In this document: positions 1-9,095 of the stretch, one piece after another
Position numbering within the stretch: the first letter of the stretch is position 1
Layout of the letters: every line of letters begins with the position of its first letter
Assembly (NCBI GenBank): GCA_009775365.1
Contig: VSPM01000018.1
Location: 1 to 48,466 of the forward strand
Reading direction: 5' to 3'
Source: Muribaculaceae bacterium
Lineage (GTDB): Bacteria; Bacteroidota; Bacteroidia; Bacteroidales; Muribaculaceae
DNA length: 48,466 nucleotides
Translations under genes and position numbers: made by a program
Notes under the pieces: model-generated
Seen by the model: the letters and a program-made list of their open reading frames with translations, nothing else
Told to the model about the DNA's origin: nothing
Databases searched by the model: none

Positions 1-105
1 CGACCTTGAAAGGCCGCCCAATACTCTATGTCTTTTGCTTGGTTGAAAAACATAAAGTTCTTATCCCGAACTCGCGTCGTTAGATTATGCCCATGTCGGG
101 CGAAC
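1..105. other. Unassigned left-edge sequence
   Basis: No gene can be assigned. One plus-strand frame is open from position 3 to a TAG at 81-83, so it could be the last 26 codons of a gene that begins off the left edge. The opposite strand is also open, from an ATG near position 54 to the window edge, and could be the first 18 codons of a minus-strand gene. Neither peptide is recognisable. The terminator at 106-153 would serve a plus-strand gene ending here. More left-flank sequence would settle it. Confidence 0.2.
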
Positions 106-153
106 AGAAAATAACGGGAGGAGATCTCATGAGATCTCCTCCCGTTATTTTCT
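106..153. terminator. Perfect 48-nt palindrome, bidirectional terminator
   Basis: Positions 106-129 and 130-153 are exact reverse complements, with a GC-rich core (ACGGGAGGAGATCTC) and AT-rich ends. The plus-strand side is followed by a T-rich run (TTATTTTCTTTTTG). It lies just downstream of the trxA stop on the minus strand, so it probably ends trxA transcripts and any rightward transcript from the left edge. The palindrome has no unpaired spacer, so an RNA hairpin would need to open the central CATG as its loop. Confidence 0.8.
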
Positions 154-165
154 TTTTGATATTGA

Positions 166-480
166 TTAGAGAATCTTTGCAAGTTTCTCTTCAAGGTCAG
201 AAAGTTTTACCAAACCAACGCTGCGGTCTTTAAGTTCGCCATCTTTGAAGAACAATACTGTGGGGATGTTGCGCACGCGGTTTTCGCTTGCGATTTCGTC
301 GTTGTCATCAATGTTAAGTTTGCCGATAACTGCCTTGTCTGCATACTTCTCTGCAAGCTCCTCAACAACGGGGCCAAGCTTAATGCAGGGGCCACACCAT
401 GTTGCCCAAAAGTCAACAACTACAGCCTTGCCGGACTCGATAGCCTCACGAGCGGTCTGGTCAGTAAATTCCAATGCCAT
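166..480 (-). CDS. trxA: Thioredoxin
   Basis: A 104-residue thioredoxin, the general cytoplasmic dithiol reductant recycled by thioredoxin reductase; a trxB lies in this window at 30043-30990. The active site WCGPC is at residues 28-32 inside the FWATWCGPC block, and the cis-proline motif NIPTV is near residues 71-75. The length matches the family. The frame is open upstream for 53 more codons, but that part has no thioredoxin homology. The ATG at 480 starts MALEF, the usual thioredoxin N-terminus, and a good Bacteroidota promoter lies at 514-545, which rules out the longer start. It is a single gene between two strong terminators, 106-153 and 849-902. Confidence 0.96.
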   Translation of the reverse strand: MALEFTDQTAREAIESGKAVVVDFWATWCGPCIKLGPVVEELAEKYADKAVIGKLNIDDNDEIASENRVRNIPTVLFFKDGELKDRSVGLVKLSDLEEKLAKIL

Positions 481-513
481 ATCTTCTATTAGTTTTAGGG
501 TTAAAAATTTCCT

Positions 514-545
514 CAAAAGTAAGAAATAATTTTGAATCCGACAAC
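514..545 (-). promoter_or_regulatory. trxA promoter (Bacteroidota type)
   Basis: On the minus strand, 521-514 reads TACTTTTG, an exact TAnnTTTG -7 box. GTTG at 545-542 stands 20 bp upstream as a -33 box. Transcription would begin near 507, giving a leader of about 27 nt before the chosen trxA ATG. Confidence 0.65.
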
Positions 546-848
546 CTTTATAACTCTTTCTTTTCCACTCTTCTTCTCTTCCGCTGATAATCAATAGAAC
601 AGGCTCCATTGTTTCATACACAAACACGCGCGTTAACAATCATTTTCAAAATCATTTGCTATTATCTCGCCAAGATATTCCATAATTGTCATGCCTCAAA
701 CGCCCTAAGGCAGACTCATATCCCAAAACAGTGGAAACGAGTTGAATATTCAAAATGCCACAAAAGGCATTTATATAGTGAAAACAGTCAACAAAGACAA
801 CGGTTCCTTCTCTTTCAAGACCACTGTTGCAAACTGATAAAAAATAAC
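546..848. other. Non-coding stretch between trxA and the dnaE terminator
   Basis: About 300 bases with no supportable gene. Short open frames exist on both strands but none has recognisable motifs or a promoter. There is one small hairpin, AAATGCC/GGCATTT at 753-759 and 766-772, followed by an AT-rich run. A small RNA is possible but cannot be argued from sequence alone. Confidence 0.4.
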
Positions 849-902
849 TAAAAGTTCTTCCCAAAAGATTTCTTAGCAGAAATCTTTTGGGAAGAACTTT
901 TA
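849..902 (-). terminator. dnaE terminator hairpin
   Basis: A perfect 24-bp stem (849-872 with 879-902) and a 6-nt loop, TTAGCA. Read on the minus strand it ends in AACTTTTAGTTATTTTTTAT, a U-rich tail typical of intrinsic termination. It lies 60 bp past the dnaE stop, so it ends the dnaE transcript. Confidence 0.85.
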
Positions 903-961
903 TATACGCCGACAACATTCCTCGCAGAACAGAGCAATTGAATTACTTAGATTGCGAGCAA

Positions 962-3900
962 TCAGACGGTTGTGATTCTAAATTTCACGCCCCAGTCAGA
1001 CAAAAAATCCACAAGTTCTTTCGTTATCGGGAATTTTCTACGGGAATGGACAGTAAGAACCTGACGTGTCTCGGGATTGTATATGTCAATAAACAGATCT
1101 CCGGGACGCTTGTCAGGCTTGAATGAAAGCAACTCGCTGAAGAACTTCTCCGTGTCGAAATTATGGTCAAGATGAATCGTGATAGTGTTAGCCATTCCAG
1201 GCTCAATCTTCGCCAAATCGAGCACCTCTTCTATGTCGGAATACAGACGTGTGGGGTCATAGCGCGATGCCGCCACATTAACCTTGAGATACACCACATT
1301 TCCGACCGCCAGTTTACTCTGAAAGAACTCAAGATTCTTGTAGATTCTGAAAGAAATCGACCCTGTCTTATCCTCCACCACAAGAGACCCGAACGGCTTG
1401 TTGTTGCGGTCATTGCGCACGCTGAACTCCGTCACAAGCCCGCCAATTGTCAATTTCGCACCCGCCGTTTTTTTCTCCTCAAAATCCCCGCAAGTGCAAT
1501 TACATCCATAAGTTATTCCCATGTAATAAGGGTCGAGAGGATGCGACGACAAATAGATGGTGACAAGCCTCTTCTCTTCATCAAGAAGTTTGAGATTGCT
1601 CCATGGAGTGACCTGAGGAATAGGAGGCTTTGCCGTCTCGATCGGCTCTATATCGCCAAACAGGCTGGCCTGCATGGAATTCTTGTCGTTCTGTATTGTC
1701 TGCCCATATTTCACGAGCAAGTCGGTATATGTGGAATCAAACATAGGCTCCACAAATATCTCACGCCTGTAGCCCATGCTGTCGAACGCGCCGGCCAATG
1801 CAAGGTTTTCTATCGACGCGCGGTTGCAGCTGCTGAGATTCACTCTTTCCACAAAGTCATAAATATCTTTATAAGGGCCATTGGCTTCTCTCTCTTTAAT
1901 TATCGCGCTCACGGCATTGCCGCCCACGCCCTTCACTGCTCCGAGACCGAATCGGATTTCACCTTTCTGGTTCACACCGAACTTCTCGATCGACTCATTT
2001 ATGTCCGGGCCCTTCACAGGTATGCCCATGCGTATGCTCTCGTCCATAATCTTCTTGAGCTTGTCGGCGACCCCCAGATTACGGCTCAAGACCCCTGCCA
2101 TGTATTCTGCCGGATAATTAGCCTTTAGATAGGCCGTCTGATATGCCACCCATGTGTAGCATGTGGCATGGCTTTTATTGAAGGCGTATGATGCGAACTT
2201 CTCCCAGTCGGCCCATATTTTTTCGAGCACTTCAGCCTTGTGCCCGTTTTTCTGCCCCTCGTCCATAAACTTCACCTTCAGTTTGGCCATCTTGTCGATC
2301 TGCTTCTTTCCCATGGCCTTGCGAAGCATATCGCTCTCGCCACGCGTAAAGTTTGAAAGCAGACGCGACAGAAGCATCACCTGCTCTTGATAAACAGTGA
2401 TTCCATAGGTCTCCTCAAGATATTTCTCCATGATAGGGATATCATAGGAAATAGGCTCCTCTCCATGCTTTCGCTTGATAAACGAAGGGATATAATCCAT
2501 GGGACCCGGACGATAAAGCGCATTCATGGCAATGAGGTCTTCAAACTTTGAGGGCTTCAGCTCCCTGAGAGAGTTCTGCATCCCTTCCGACTCAAACTGG
2601 AAAGTAGACGTGGTGCGACCTTCGCAATAAAGTTTGAATGTAGGCGCATCGTCAAGAGGGATCTTCTCTATGTCAAGGTCAAAGCCACGAGTGTGTTTGA
2701 TATTTGCGAGCGCCTCTTTAATTATTGAAAGAGTTTTCAGGCCGAGGAAGTCCATCTTTATAAGGCCGGTCTCCTCTATCACACTACCCTCATATTGGGT
2801 CGAGATAACCTTTGTGCCGTCGGCATCCGTTGCCATAGATATAGGCACCCAGTCGGTTATGTCATCCCTTCCGATAATCACGCCGCAGGCATGTATGCCT
2901 GTGCCCCTCACATTACCTTCCAGCTGCCCTGCATACTTCATGACCTCTCTCACAACCGGATTCTCATTGTGAGTCTCAGCCTCAAACTCCTTGCAATATG
3001 CAAGACAATTCTTAAAATTGATTTTGGGAGCCTTCCCATTCACATCCGGCAGACGGTCGGGCACCAGTTTTGCAAGACGGTTGGATTCAGGCAAAGGCAA
3101 TTCCATCACCTTGGCCACATCCTTTATGGCCGACTTAGTGGCCATGGTCTGATATGTGATGATATGAGCCACTTTCTCGGCTCCATATTTCTCTGTCACA
3201 TATTTCAGCACCACATAACGACCGTCATCGTCGAAATCGACATCGATATCTGGAAGAGAGATACGGTCGGGATTCAGAAAACGTTCAAACAGGAGATCAT
3301 ACTTTATAGGGTCGATTTGCGTGATGCCGAGGCAATATGCTGCGGCGCTTCCGGCAGCCGAGCCACGTCCCGGGCCTACGCTCACTCCAAGCTGCTTTTT
3401 TGCAACATTAATGAAATCCTGCACAATGAGGAAGTAACCGGGGAAACCCATGGTCTTCATTATATAAAGCTCGAATTTCAGACGTTCCTTCACATCTTCA
3501 GGCAACGGGTCGCCATAACGCTCTTTAGCGCCCTCCCAGGTAAGCTTTTCCAGATAGTCCGCCTCAAACTTTATCCTATAAAGCTTGTCGTATCCACCCA
3601 GCCTTTTGATTTTCTTTTCAGCCTCTTCCTGCGGCAGAACCACGTTGCCGTTTTCATCTCTCGTGAACTCATTGAACAGGTCTTCCTCCGAAAGGCGCTT
3701 CCTGTATTCCTCCTCTGTGCCAAATTCCTCCGGTATGGCAAAGTTAGGCATGATGGGGCCGTGGTCAATAGAATAGAACTCGATTTTGTCAAGAATCTCC
3801 ATCGTGTTGGAAAGAGCCTCCGGCACATCCTCGAAGATCTTGTTCATCTCCTCCGTAGATTTAAGCCACTCCTGCTTGGTGTAGTGCATTCTCGGCTCGC

Positions 3901-4639
3901 TGAAACGCTTCTGCATCGACACGCATATCAGCCGGTCATGTGCCTCGGCATCCTCCTCGTTTGTGAAATGCACATCATTTGTGGCCACCACTTTTATGCC
4001 ATGCTTCTCACTCATCTTGAGCAGGAAGTCATTCACTTTAACCTGAAGCGGATATGTGTCGCGGTTGGCATTTTCCTTAAATGTAAGATGCCGCTGGAGT
4101 TCAAGGTAATAATCATCGCCAAAAGTCTGTTTATACCAAAGAATCCTTTCCTCGGCCGCCTGCAGGTCGTCATGAATCACAAATTGAGGCACATCTCCAC
4201 CTATGCAAGCAGAACACACTATCAGCCCTTCGGCATGGAGAGCAAGCTGCTCACGGTCTGTGCGAGGCTTATAATAGTAACCGTCAGTCCATGCCTTGCT
4301 CACGAGTTTAATAAGGTTGTGATAACCCTTATAGTTTTTTGCAAGAACAATAAGATGCGTGCCGTTGTCGCTTTTGTCTTTCCTGTCGGTCATCTTCTCC
4401 CGGGCCACATACATTTCACAGCCGATAATAGGCTTGAACTTCTCTTCATCGGGCTTTCCTCCGTTCTTTTTATTCACATAATTATAGAACTCCTTGATGC
4501 CAAACATATTGCCATGGTCAGTAAGGGCAATGCCCTTCATTCCGTCGCCGATAGCCTTGTCGACAAGTTCAGGAATCGATGCCTTCCCGTCAAGAAGGCT
4601 ATATTGAGAGTGGACGTGTAGATGAATAAAAGGAATCAT
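962..4639 (-). CDS. dnaE: DNA polymerase III subunit alpha
   Basis: The catalytic subunit of the replicative DNA polymerase, 1225 residues from the chosen start. The N-terminal PHP domain opens with IHLHVHSQYSLLDG (residues 5-18), the metal-binding histidine cluster of the family. The polymerase core has GPGRGSAAGS and the PDIDVDFDDDGR motif that carries catalytic aspartates; helix-hairpin-helix and OB-fold regions follow. Length is normal for Bacteroidota DnaE. An ATG 15 codons further upstream exists, but it lies inside the terminator hairpin of the preceding gene and upstream of the -7 box at 4650-4657, so the start at 4639, directly before the PHP motif, is preferred. The gene is transcribed alone and ends at the hairpin at 849-902. 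Long open frames on the opposite strand are shadows. Confidence 0.97.
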   Translation of the reverse strand: MIPFIHLHVHSQYSLLDGKASIPELVDKAIGDGMKGIALTDHGNMFGIKEFYNYVNKKNGGKPDEEKFKPIIGCEMYVAREKMTDRKDKSDNGTHLIVLAKNYKGYHNLIKLVSKAWTDGYYYKPRTDREQLALHAEGLIVCSACIGGDVPQFVIHDDLQAAEERILWYKQTFGDDYYLELQRHLTFKENANRDTYPLQVKVNDFLLKMSEKHGIKVVATNDVHFTNEEDAEAHDRLICVSMQKRFSEPRMHYTKQEWLKSTEEMNKIFEDVPEALSNTMEILDKIEFYSIDHGPIMPNFAIPEEFGTEEEYRKRLSEEDLFNEFTRDENGNVVLPQEEAEKKIKRLGGYDKLYRIKFEADYLEKLTWEGAKERYGDPLPEDVKERLKFELYIMKTMGFPGYFLIVQDFINVAKKQLGVSVGPGRGSAAGSAAAYCLGITQIDPIKYDLLFERFLNPDRISLPDIDVDFDDDGRYVVLKYVTEKYGAEKVAHIITYQTMATKSAIKDVAKVMELPLPESNRLAKLVPDRLPDVNGKAPKINFKNCLAYCKEFEAETHNENPVVREVMKYAGQLEGNVRGTGIHACGVIIGRDDITDWVPISMATDADGTKVISTQYEGSVIEETGLIKMDFLGLKTLSIIKEALANIKHTRGFDLDIEKIPLDDAPTFKLYCEGRTTSTFQFESEGMQNSLRELKPSKFEDLIAMNALYRPGPMDYIPSFIKRKHGEEPISYDIPIMEKYLEETYGITVYQEQVMLLSRLLSNFTRGESDMLRKAMGKKQIDKMAKLKVKFMDEGQKNGHKAEVLEKIWADWEKFASYAFNKSHATCYTWVAYQTAYLKANYPAEYMAGVLSRNLGVADKLKKIMDESIRMGIPVKGPDINESIEKFGVNQKGEIRFGLGAVKGVGGNAVSAIIKEREANGPYKDIYDFVERVNLSSCNRASIENLALAGAFDSMGYRREIFVEPMFDSTYTDLLVKYGQTIQNDKNSMQASLFGDIEPIETAKPPIPQVTPWSNLKLLDEEKRLVTIYLSSHPLDPYYMGITYGCNCTCGDFEEKKTAGAKLTIGGLVTEFSVRNDRNNKPFGSLVVEDKTGSISFRIYKNLEFFQSKLAVGNVVYLKVNVAASRYDPTRLYSDIEEVLDLAKIEPGMANTITIHLDHNFDTEKFFSELLSFKPDKRPGDLFIDIYNPETRQVLTVHSRRKFPITKELVDFLSDWGVKFRITTV

Positions 4640-4649
4640 GATAACATTG

Positions 4650-4657
4650 CAAAAGTA
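4650..4657 (-). promoter_or_regulatory. dnaE -7 promoter element
   Basis: Reading the minus strand, 4657-4650 is TACTTTTG, an exact TAnnTTTG box. It lies 10 bp upstream of the chosen ATG, so the leader would be almost absent. No clear -33 box is seen, because that position falls inside the terminator hairpin of the upstream gene (4656-4693). The CTTTTG also acts as the U-rich tail of that terminator. Confidence 0.45.
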
Positions 4658-4693
4658 AGAGAGTGTGGCGGATTGTTCCGCCACACTCTCTTA
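4656..4693 (-). terminator. Terminator of the tricorn-like protease gene
   Basis: A perfect 17-bp stem, 4656-4672 with 4677-4693, GC-rich at the top (GTGTGGCGGA/TCCGCCACAC), loop TTGT. On the minus strand it is followed by CTTTTG. It sits 19 bp after the stop of the 4713-7961 gene. Confidence 0.85.
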
Positions 4694-4712
4694 GAACGTA
4701 TTTTTAAAACAA

Positions 4713-7700
4713 TTATTTCTTTGTTTTTTCCATCAGGTGGCGCACTGCCCCTTCGAGCTGGGCATCAACTCCCCTCTCGATGTCTGCCTGACGGTTATAG
4801 ATGAGAATGTCGGGATTGAGCTGAGTGTTTTCAAGCACAGTTCCATCCATGGAAACATTCGTGACCTGAGGAATGCCGAACACAATTGTCGGGTCAATCT
4901 GAGTCTCCCACCACACAGCGGTCATAGTTCCCGGGATCGGGGCGCCGACCACTTCTCCGATTCCGAGAGTCTTGTAAGTGAACGGAGAGCCATGTGCATC
5001 GCTGTAGTTTGATTCGTTTACAAGCATCACGGACGGCTTGGTCCACTGGGCAAAAGGCTCATGACCTATCTCGCGGCCACGCGGCTTGAATTTCACATAC
5101 TCCTTGCCGCTGAGAAGCACAGCGAGGTCATTGTGAAGCCAGCCGCCGCCGTTGTAGCGTGTGTCGACAACAATAGCGTCGCAATTACGATATTTGCCAA
5201 GGATACGGTCGTAGACAGTCTGGAAACTTTCGCCATCCATGCCTCTTACATGCACATATCCGATTTTTCCACCCGAGAGGCTGTCTGCGATATGCTCATT
5301 ACGCTCAATCCATCTCTGGTAAGCCATGTTTGACTCTGCACCGCCGCTTATCGGCTTGACAGATGCCCTCACGGTCTTGCCATCAGGCTTGAGGATATCA
5401 AGCGTAACCTTTTTGCCGGCCTTACCTTCAAGCAATGGGAAATAGTCTACCCCTGCCTCGATTTTCTCTCCATCGATAGCTGTTATTATGTCGCCTACAT
5501 GAATGTCGGCTTTCTTTGTGGCAAGAGGTCCGCGAGGGAAAATCTCGGCCACTTTCAAGCCGTCGCCTTCATAAGCCTCGTCATAATATGCACCGAGAGT
5601 GGATGTTTTTAGAGCCGGGCCGTTGGCATAGAATCGTCCGCCTGTGTGCGATGCATTAAGCTCGCCAAGAATTTCACTCAGAAGCGTTGCAAAATCACGA
5701 TTGTTGTTGATATAGGGGAGGAACTCACGATAATGCTCGGTGTAATAGTCCCAGTCTACGCCATGGAGGTTTTCATCATAGAACTTGTCTTTCACCTGCT
5801 TGGCCATATGGTCAAACATGTATTCTCTCTCAAGCGACGGCTTGCGGTCATATGGAGCATCAAATTCCACATCCTTCACTTCCGAATTTCCGAGATTCAC
5901 CTTCTTGATGCCATTCCATGACAACACAAACAGATTCTCACCTTTTTTATCGGGATAAAGCGAACCCGCCATTCCTTTGAGAAGCACTTTAGTCTCTCCC
6001 TCTTTGAGGTCGACTACATTTATATTATACCCACCTTCAGTCGCACCGGCCACATAATAAAGTTTGTCGCCTTTAGGAGAAAGGAAATAGTCGCCCATGC
6101 TTGAAGAACGCCCTGTGAGACGGCGGGTGCGATAGCGACGATTATCGAGGTCAAGCGGTGTCTCCTTCGACTCATCCTTCACTTCGTCTTTACCCTTCTT
6201 GTTCTTCTTATCTTTTTTATCTTTCTTCTTTGAGTCTTTTGAGTCCTTGTCTCCGTCTTTGTCAGAGCTGTCGCCATTCTCCTTCTCAGCGAGTGCGGCC
6301 TCTTCTTCAGTATAGTTGAATTTGTCCCATGCTTCCTGGTCAAGAGCCATGATAATCACGTCTTCCTGATTTCCCCACGACCCGTGAGCCTTCATGCCAT
6401 AGCGCCCTGAAGAATAGGTCACAGCCTTCCCGTCAAGCGCCCATTTGGGATTATTGTCGGCATAACCGCTCTCCGACAAGTCAACCACCTGCGAGCCGTC
6501 AGCTTTTGCGATAGCCACATCCACATTATTCCAGCCGCTTTCTCCGATATACGTAGTAAGCAGCCACTTGCTGTCCGGGCTCCATGAGAATGGAATGTCG
6601 CCGTCTGTATAGGAATAATTATATTTTCCGTCAAGGGCGGTGTTAACCTTCTTTGTGTCGAGTTCAATCACTCTTAGAATCGTGCGATCCTCAAGGAAAG
6701 CCACCTTTTTGCCATCGGGAGAGAACTGCGGCTGCATTGCGGATGTGCCACACTTGTAAAGAGGCTCGATTACAATGTCAGATGCGTAGGCAAACTCCTT
6801 CTCTTTGTCATCTTTGATTTTAGCTGTGAAGAGCTGCCAGATGCCATTCACGTCACTGTCGAACACTATAGTGCGGCCGTCAGGAGAGAAAGAGAAAGAG
6901 CGCTCCTGAGCCGGAGTGTCGGTGATTCGTTTTGTAGTCTTATAATCCGTGGATGTCACATAAAGGTCGCCGCGAAGCGTGAAAGCCACTTCATTCCCCT
7001 CAGGAGAGACAGCCAATTCAGAAGCTCCGGAATTTACATAGCGCTTCACGAGGTCGCCGTCATATTCATCGGCAATAATCCTCACATTAAGTTTCTGAGG
7101 CTCGCTGCCGGGCTTGAGCGTATAAATCTCTCCATCCCATGAAAAAGCAAGCATTCCATTGTCGGAAGAAGAAAGCGATCGCACAGGATGCTTTGTGAAC
7201 TTAGTGAGCTGACGCTCCGAAGTGCCGCCAATCTTAGCCTCAAACACATTCAACGTGCCATCTTTTTCGCTCACGTAGTAATATGTGTCGCCATTACCCC
7301 ACACCGGAGACTGGTCTCCGCCGTTAAAGTTTGTGAGCTGCTTGAAGTCGCCCTTGTCATAAAGCCACACATCGGCAGCCACCGACGAACGCTCATGCTT
7401 GCGAAGCACATCTTCCACACCCTTTCTATCCTGATAAAGCAACTGCCCTGAAGAGTTTGCATCAGCCGAAACTACGGGCAACGAAAGGAATAGCCTTGGG
7501 CGAGGAGAGTTCATATTCACATTCAACTGATATATCTGCGTTGAGAATGGAGCTCGCGCAGTGTTCTTGCCCGGCAGATAAGAGGCATTGAACAGAAGAA
7601 TTGAATCATTGAGAAATGTGAGCGGCTTTTCAGTTCCGCTTGATGTTGTGAGCCGGCGGGGCGTGCCACCATTGGCCGGAGTGATAAAGATATCGTCAGA

Positions 7701-7961
7701 ACCTTCTCGCGTGCTGACAAACACTATATTCTTGCCGTCTCGGCTCCATAAGGGCATGCAGTCGAAAGCACTGTTTGATGTGAGCTGACTGGCTGTGCCG
7801 CCCGACACGGGCACTGTAAAGATGTCGCCTTTATATGTGAAAGCAACAGTTGAGCCATCCGGAGATATTGCCGCATCGCGAAGCCATTTTGGAGAATCCT
7901 GAGCCATGGCCCCCAATGCGCCTGCCGCAAGCAATATTGAAAGAATTAGGTTACGTTTCAT
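4713..7961 (-). CDS. Secreted tricorn-like S41 protease
   Basis: A 1082-residue envelope protease with the tricorn architecture. A signal peptide (residues 1-20, ending AMA before Q) exports it. Two beta-propeller regions with TolB/WD40-like repeats (SPDG, WSPDSKW, FSPDGKKVAF) cover roughly residues 25-550. A very charged Lys/Asp linker follows at about 557-600, then the helical tricorn core domain, a PDZ domain (about 770-860) and a TSPc/S41 protease domain. The probable catalytic serine is in NESNYSDAHG near residue 986, and VDTRYNGGG is the strand preceding it. Archaeal tricorn is cytoplasmic and trims proteasome products; Bacteroidota homologues carry signal peptides and probably degrade peptides in the periplasm. 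The gene stands alone, with its own promoter at 7982-8013 and terminator at 4656-4693. Confidence 0.93.
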   Translation of the reverse strand: MKRNLILSILLAAGALGAMAQDSPKWLRDAAISPDGSTVAFTYKGDIFTVPVSGGTASQLTSNSAFDCMPLWSRDGKNIVFVSTREGSDDIFITPANGGTPRRLTTSSGTEKPLTFLNDSILLFNASYLPGKNTARAPFSTQIYQLNVNMNSPRPRLFLSLPVVSADANSSGQLLYQDRKGVEDVLRKHERSSVAADVWLYDKGDFKQLTNFNGGDQSPVWGNGDTYYYVSEKDGTLNVFEAKIGGTSERQLTKFTKHPVRSLSSSDNGMLAFSWDGEIYTLKPGSEPQKLNVRIIADEYDGDLVKRYVNSGASELAVSPEGNEVAFTLRGDLYVTSTDYKTTKRITDTPAQERSFSFSPDGRTIVFDSDVNGIWQLFTAKIKDDKEKEFAYASDIVIEPLYKCGTSAMQPQFSPDGKKVAFLEDRTILRVIELDTKKVNTALDGKYNYSYTDGDIPFSWSPDSKWLLTTYIGESGWNNVDVAIAKADGSQVVDLSESGYADNNPKWALDGKAVTYSSGRYGMKAHGSWGNQEDVIIMALDQEAWDKFNYTEEEAALAEKENGDSSDKDGDKDSKDSKKKDKKDKKNKKGKDEVKDESKETPLDLDNRRYRTRRLTGRSSSMGDYFLSPKGDKLYYVAGATEGGYNINVVDLKEGETKVLLKGMAGSLYPDKKGENLFVLSWNGIKKVNLGNSEVKDVEFDAPYDRKPSLEREYMFDHMAKQVKDKFYDENLHGVDWDYYTEHYREFLPYINNNRDFATLLSEILGELNASHTGGRFYANGPALKTSTLGAYYDEAYEGDGLKVAEIFPRGPLATKKADIHVGDIITAIDGEKIEAGVDYFPLLEGKAGKKVTLDILKPDGKTVRASVKPISGGAESNMAYQRWIERNEHIADSLSGGKIGYVHVRGMDGESFQTVYDRILGKYRNCDAIVVDTRYNGGGWLHNDLAVLLSGKEYVKFKPRGREIGHEPFAQWTKPSVMLVNESNYSDAHGSPFTYKTLGIGEVVGAPIPGTMTAVWWETQIDPTIVFGIPQVTNVSMDGTVLENTQLNPDILIYNRQADIERGVDAQLEGAVRHLMEKTKK

Positions 7962-7981
7962 GATTATTAAGATTTAATGCG

Positions 7982-8013
7982 CAAAAATAATGATAATTGG
8001 TGGATTTGACAAA
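7982..8013 (-). promoter_or_regulatory. Promoter of the tricorn-like protease gene
   Basis: On the minus strand 7989-7982 is TATTTTTG, an exact -7 box, and 8013-8010 is TTTG, an exact -33 box, with 20 bp between them. This is one of the best-matching Bacteroidota promoters in the window. It diverges from the promoter of the sigma-factor operon. Confidence 0.75.
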
Positions 8014-8063
8014 ATGAATCCGCCTTTAATATTTGAAAAAATAATTTTTAAAAAAATTTTTAA

Positions 8064-8071
8064 TATTTTTG
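8064..8071 (+). promoter_or_regulatory. -7 box of the sigma-factor operon
   Basis: TATTTTTG at 8064-8071 matches TAnnTTTG. Transcription would begin near 8078, which supports the ATG at 8119 rather than the more upstream in-frame starts. No convincing TTTG is present 19-21 bp upstream; the region is a run of A and T. Confidence 0.45.
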
Positions 8072-8118
8072 TTGCAAACCTGATGATGAAACGTATTCAG
8101 GACAAACAGACTCTGAGA

Positions 8119-8613
8119 ATGAACAACGATTTTCTGACATCAGCCTTCAAAAGGCTTCGAAGCCGGCTTCATCTCGATTCAGACGACGAAGAAGACGCAG
8201 ACATCGCCGACGCGCTGCAAGACGCGTTCTGCCGCCTGTGGACACGCAGAGGCTCCATACAGTGTGAAGCTCACGCGGAAGGGGCGCTTATGACGGCCAC
8301 CCGCAACATACGCCTTGACGACTTCCGAAAAAAGAGTTGTCACCCGGAGGCTTCTTTGTCAGAAATCAATAATATCCCTGACAACGATGATGCTGCAGAT
8401 GATGCAAGCGAACTGTACAACGCCGTTGATCGTCTGGCATCGCAGAGACTTTCATTGAGAGACCGTGAAATCTTGTTTCATAGAGAAAAAGATGGATGGG
8501 AGTTTCACGAACTTGCCGAGAAATATCATCTTTCAGAAGCCAACGTGAGGCTGATTGTGTCAAGAAGCCGCAAGGCGCTCAGGGAATTATATTTGAAACA
8601 AAAACATTTTTAG
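8119..8613 (+). CDS. RNA polymerase sigma factor, sigma-70 (ECF-type)
   Basis: A 164-residue ECF-like sigma factor. Region 2 includes DADIADALQDAFCRLWTRR, corresponding to the usual core-binding and -10-binding helices, and region 4 is LSLRDREILFHREKDGWEFHEL followed by the helix-turn-helix LAEKYHLSEANVRLIVSRSR. The ATG at 8119 is preferred over upstream in-frame starts because a -7 box lies at 8064-8071. The stop is followed two bases later by the ATG of a probable membrane anti-sigma factor, then by three envelope-protein genes. By analogy with other sigma/anti-sigma pairs it probably directs transcription of its own operon in response to an envelope signal; the signal is unknown. Confidence 0.85.
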   Translation: MNNDFLTSAFKRLRSRLHLDSDDEEDADIADALQDAFCRLWTRRGSIQCEAHAEGALMTATRNIRLDDFRKKSCHPEASLSEINNIPDNDDAADDASELYNAVDRLASQRLSLRDREILFHREKDGWEFHELAEKYHLSEANVRLIVSRSRKALRELYLKQKHF

Positions 8614-8615
8614 CA

Positions 8616-9095
8616 ATGGAAAAACCGGAATTACATAATTTGATCGAACGATATTTCGACGGCGAAACCACATTGGAGGAGGAGAGACTTCTGCTTCACA
8701 CTTTGCTGGGAATGCGGGAACTTGACGAGGAATGCGCATCGGCACTTGCCGTGATGGGATATGCCCGCACACAGACAGCACCCCGCAATGCGGAGAATGC
8801 AGGGGCAATTCTTAAAAAACGGTCTTGGCACAGATATGCCGCCGGCGTGTCGGTTGCAGCTGTCATAGCTGTATTCTCCATTGGCACAGTCTCCAATTTA
8901 ATCCCAAACTCATCATCGCCTGAATCTGAATGTTTCGCCTGCATCGACGGCGACAGAACAAATAATGAAGAAATTGTGAGACACCTTATCGCAAGCCAGT
9001 TTGAAGAAGTGTCGCAAGCTTCGGAATCTCTTGACGAAGAAGTGGAAAACGAATTTAACGAAATCTGCAACGCATTAAATATGGAAATCTTATGA
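8616..9095 (+). CDS. Probable membrane-bound anti-sigma factor
   Basis: A 159-residue protein immediately downstream of the sigma gene. The N-terminal part (about 1-65) is acidic and helical, and starts LHNLIERYFDGETTLEEERL, a pattern common at the start of Bacteroidota anti-sigma proteins. A single membrane segment (about residues 70-92, YAAGVSVAAVIAVFSIGTVS) is followed by an acidic C-terminal domain of about 65 residues in the periplasm. It overlaps the next gene by ATGA. The role is inferred from position and topology; no zinc-binding ZAS motif (HxxxCxxC) is present. Confidence 0.6.
   Translation: MEKPELHNLIERYFDGETTLEEERLLLHTLLGMRELDEECASALAVMGYARTQTAPRNAENAGAILKKRSWHRYAAGVSVAAVIAVFSIGTVSNLIPNSSSPESECFACIDGDRTNNEEIVRHLIASQFEEVSQASESLDEEVENEFNEICNALNMEIL

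Noticed and set aside
481..639. N-terminal extension of trxA by 53 codons
   Set aside because: The extension has no thioredoxin homology and lies upstream of an exact promoter -7 box at 514-521.
652..918. Possible small protein between trxA and dnaE on the minus strand
   Set aside because: It runs through the dnaE terminator hairpin and has no recognisable motifs.
2795..4621. A 608-codon open frame antisense to dnaE
   Set aside because: Its sequence shows no domain or signal, it is rich in His, Cys and Arg as expected from the reverse of a coding gene, and dnaE on the other strand is unmistakable.
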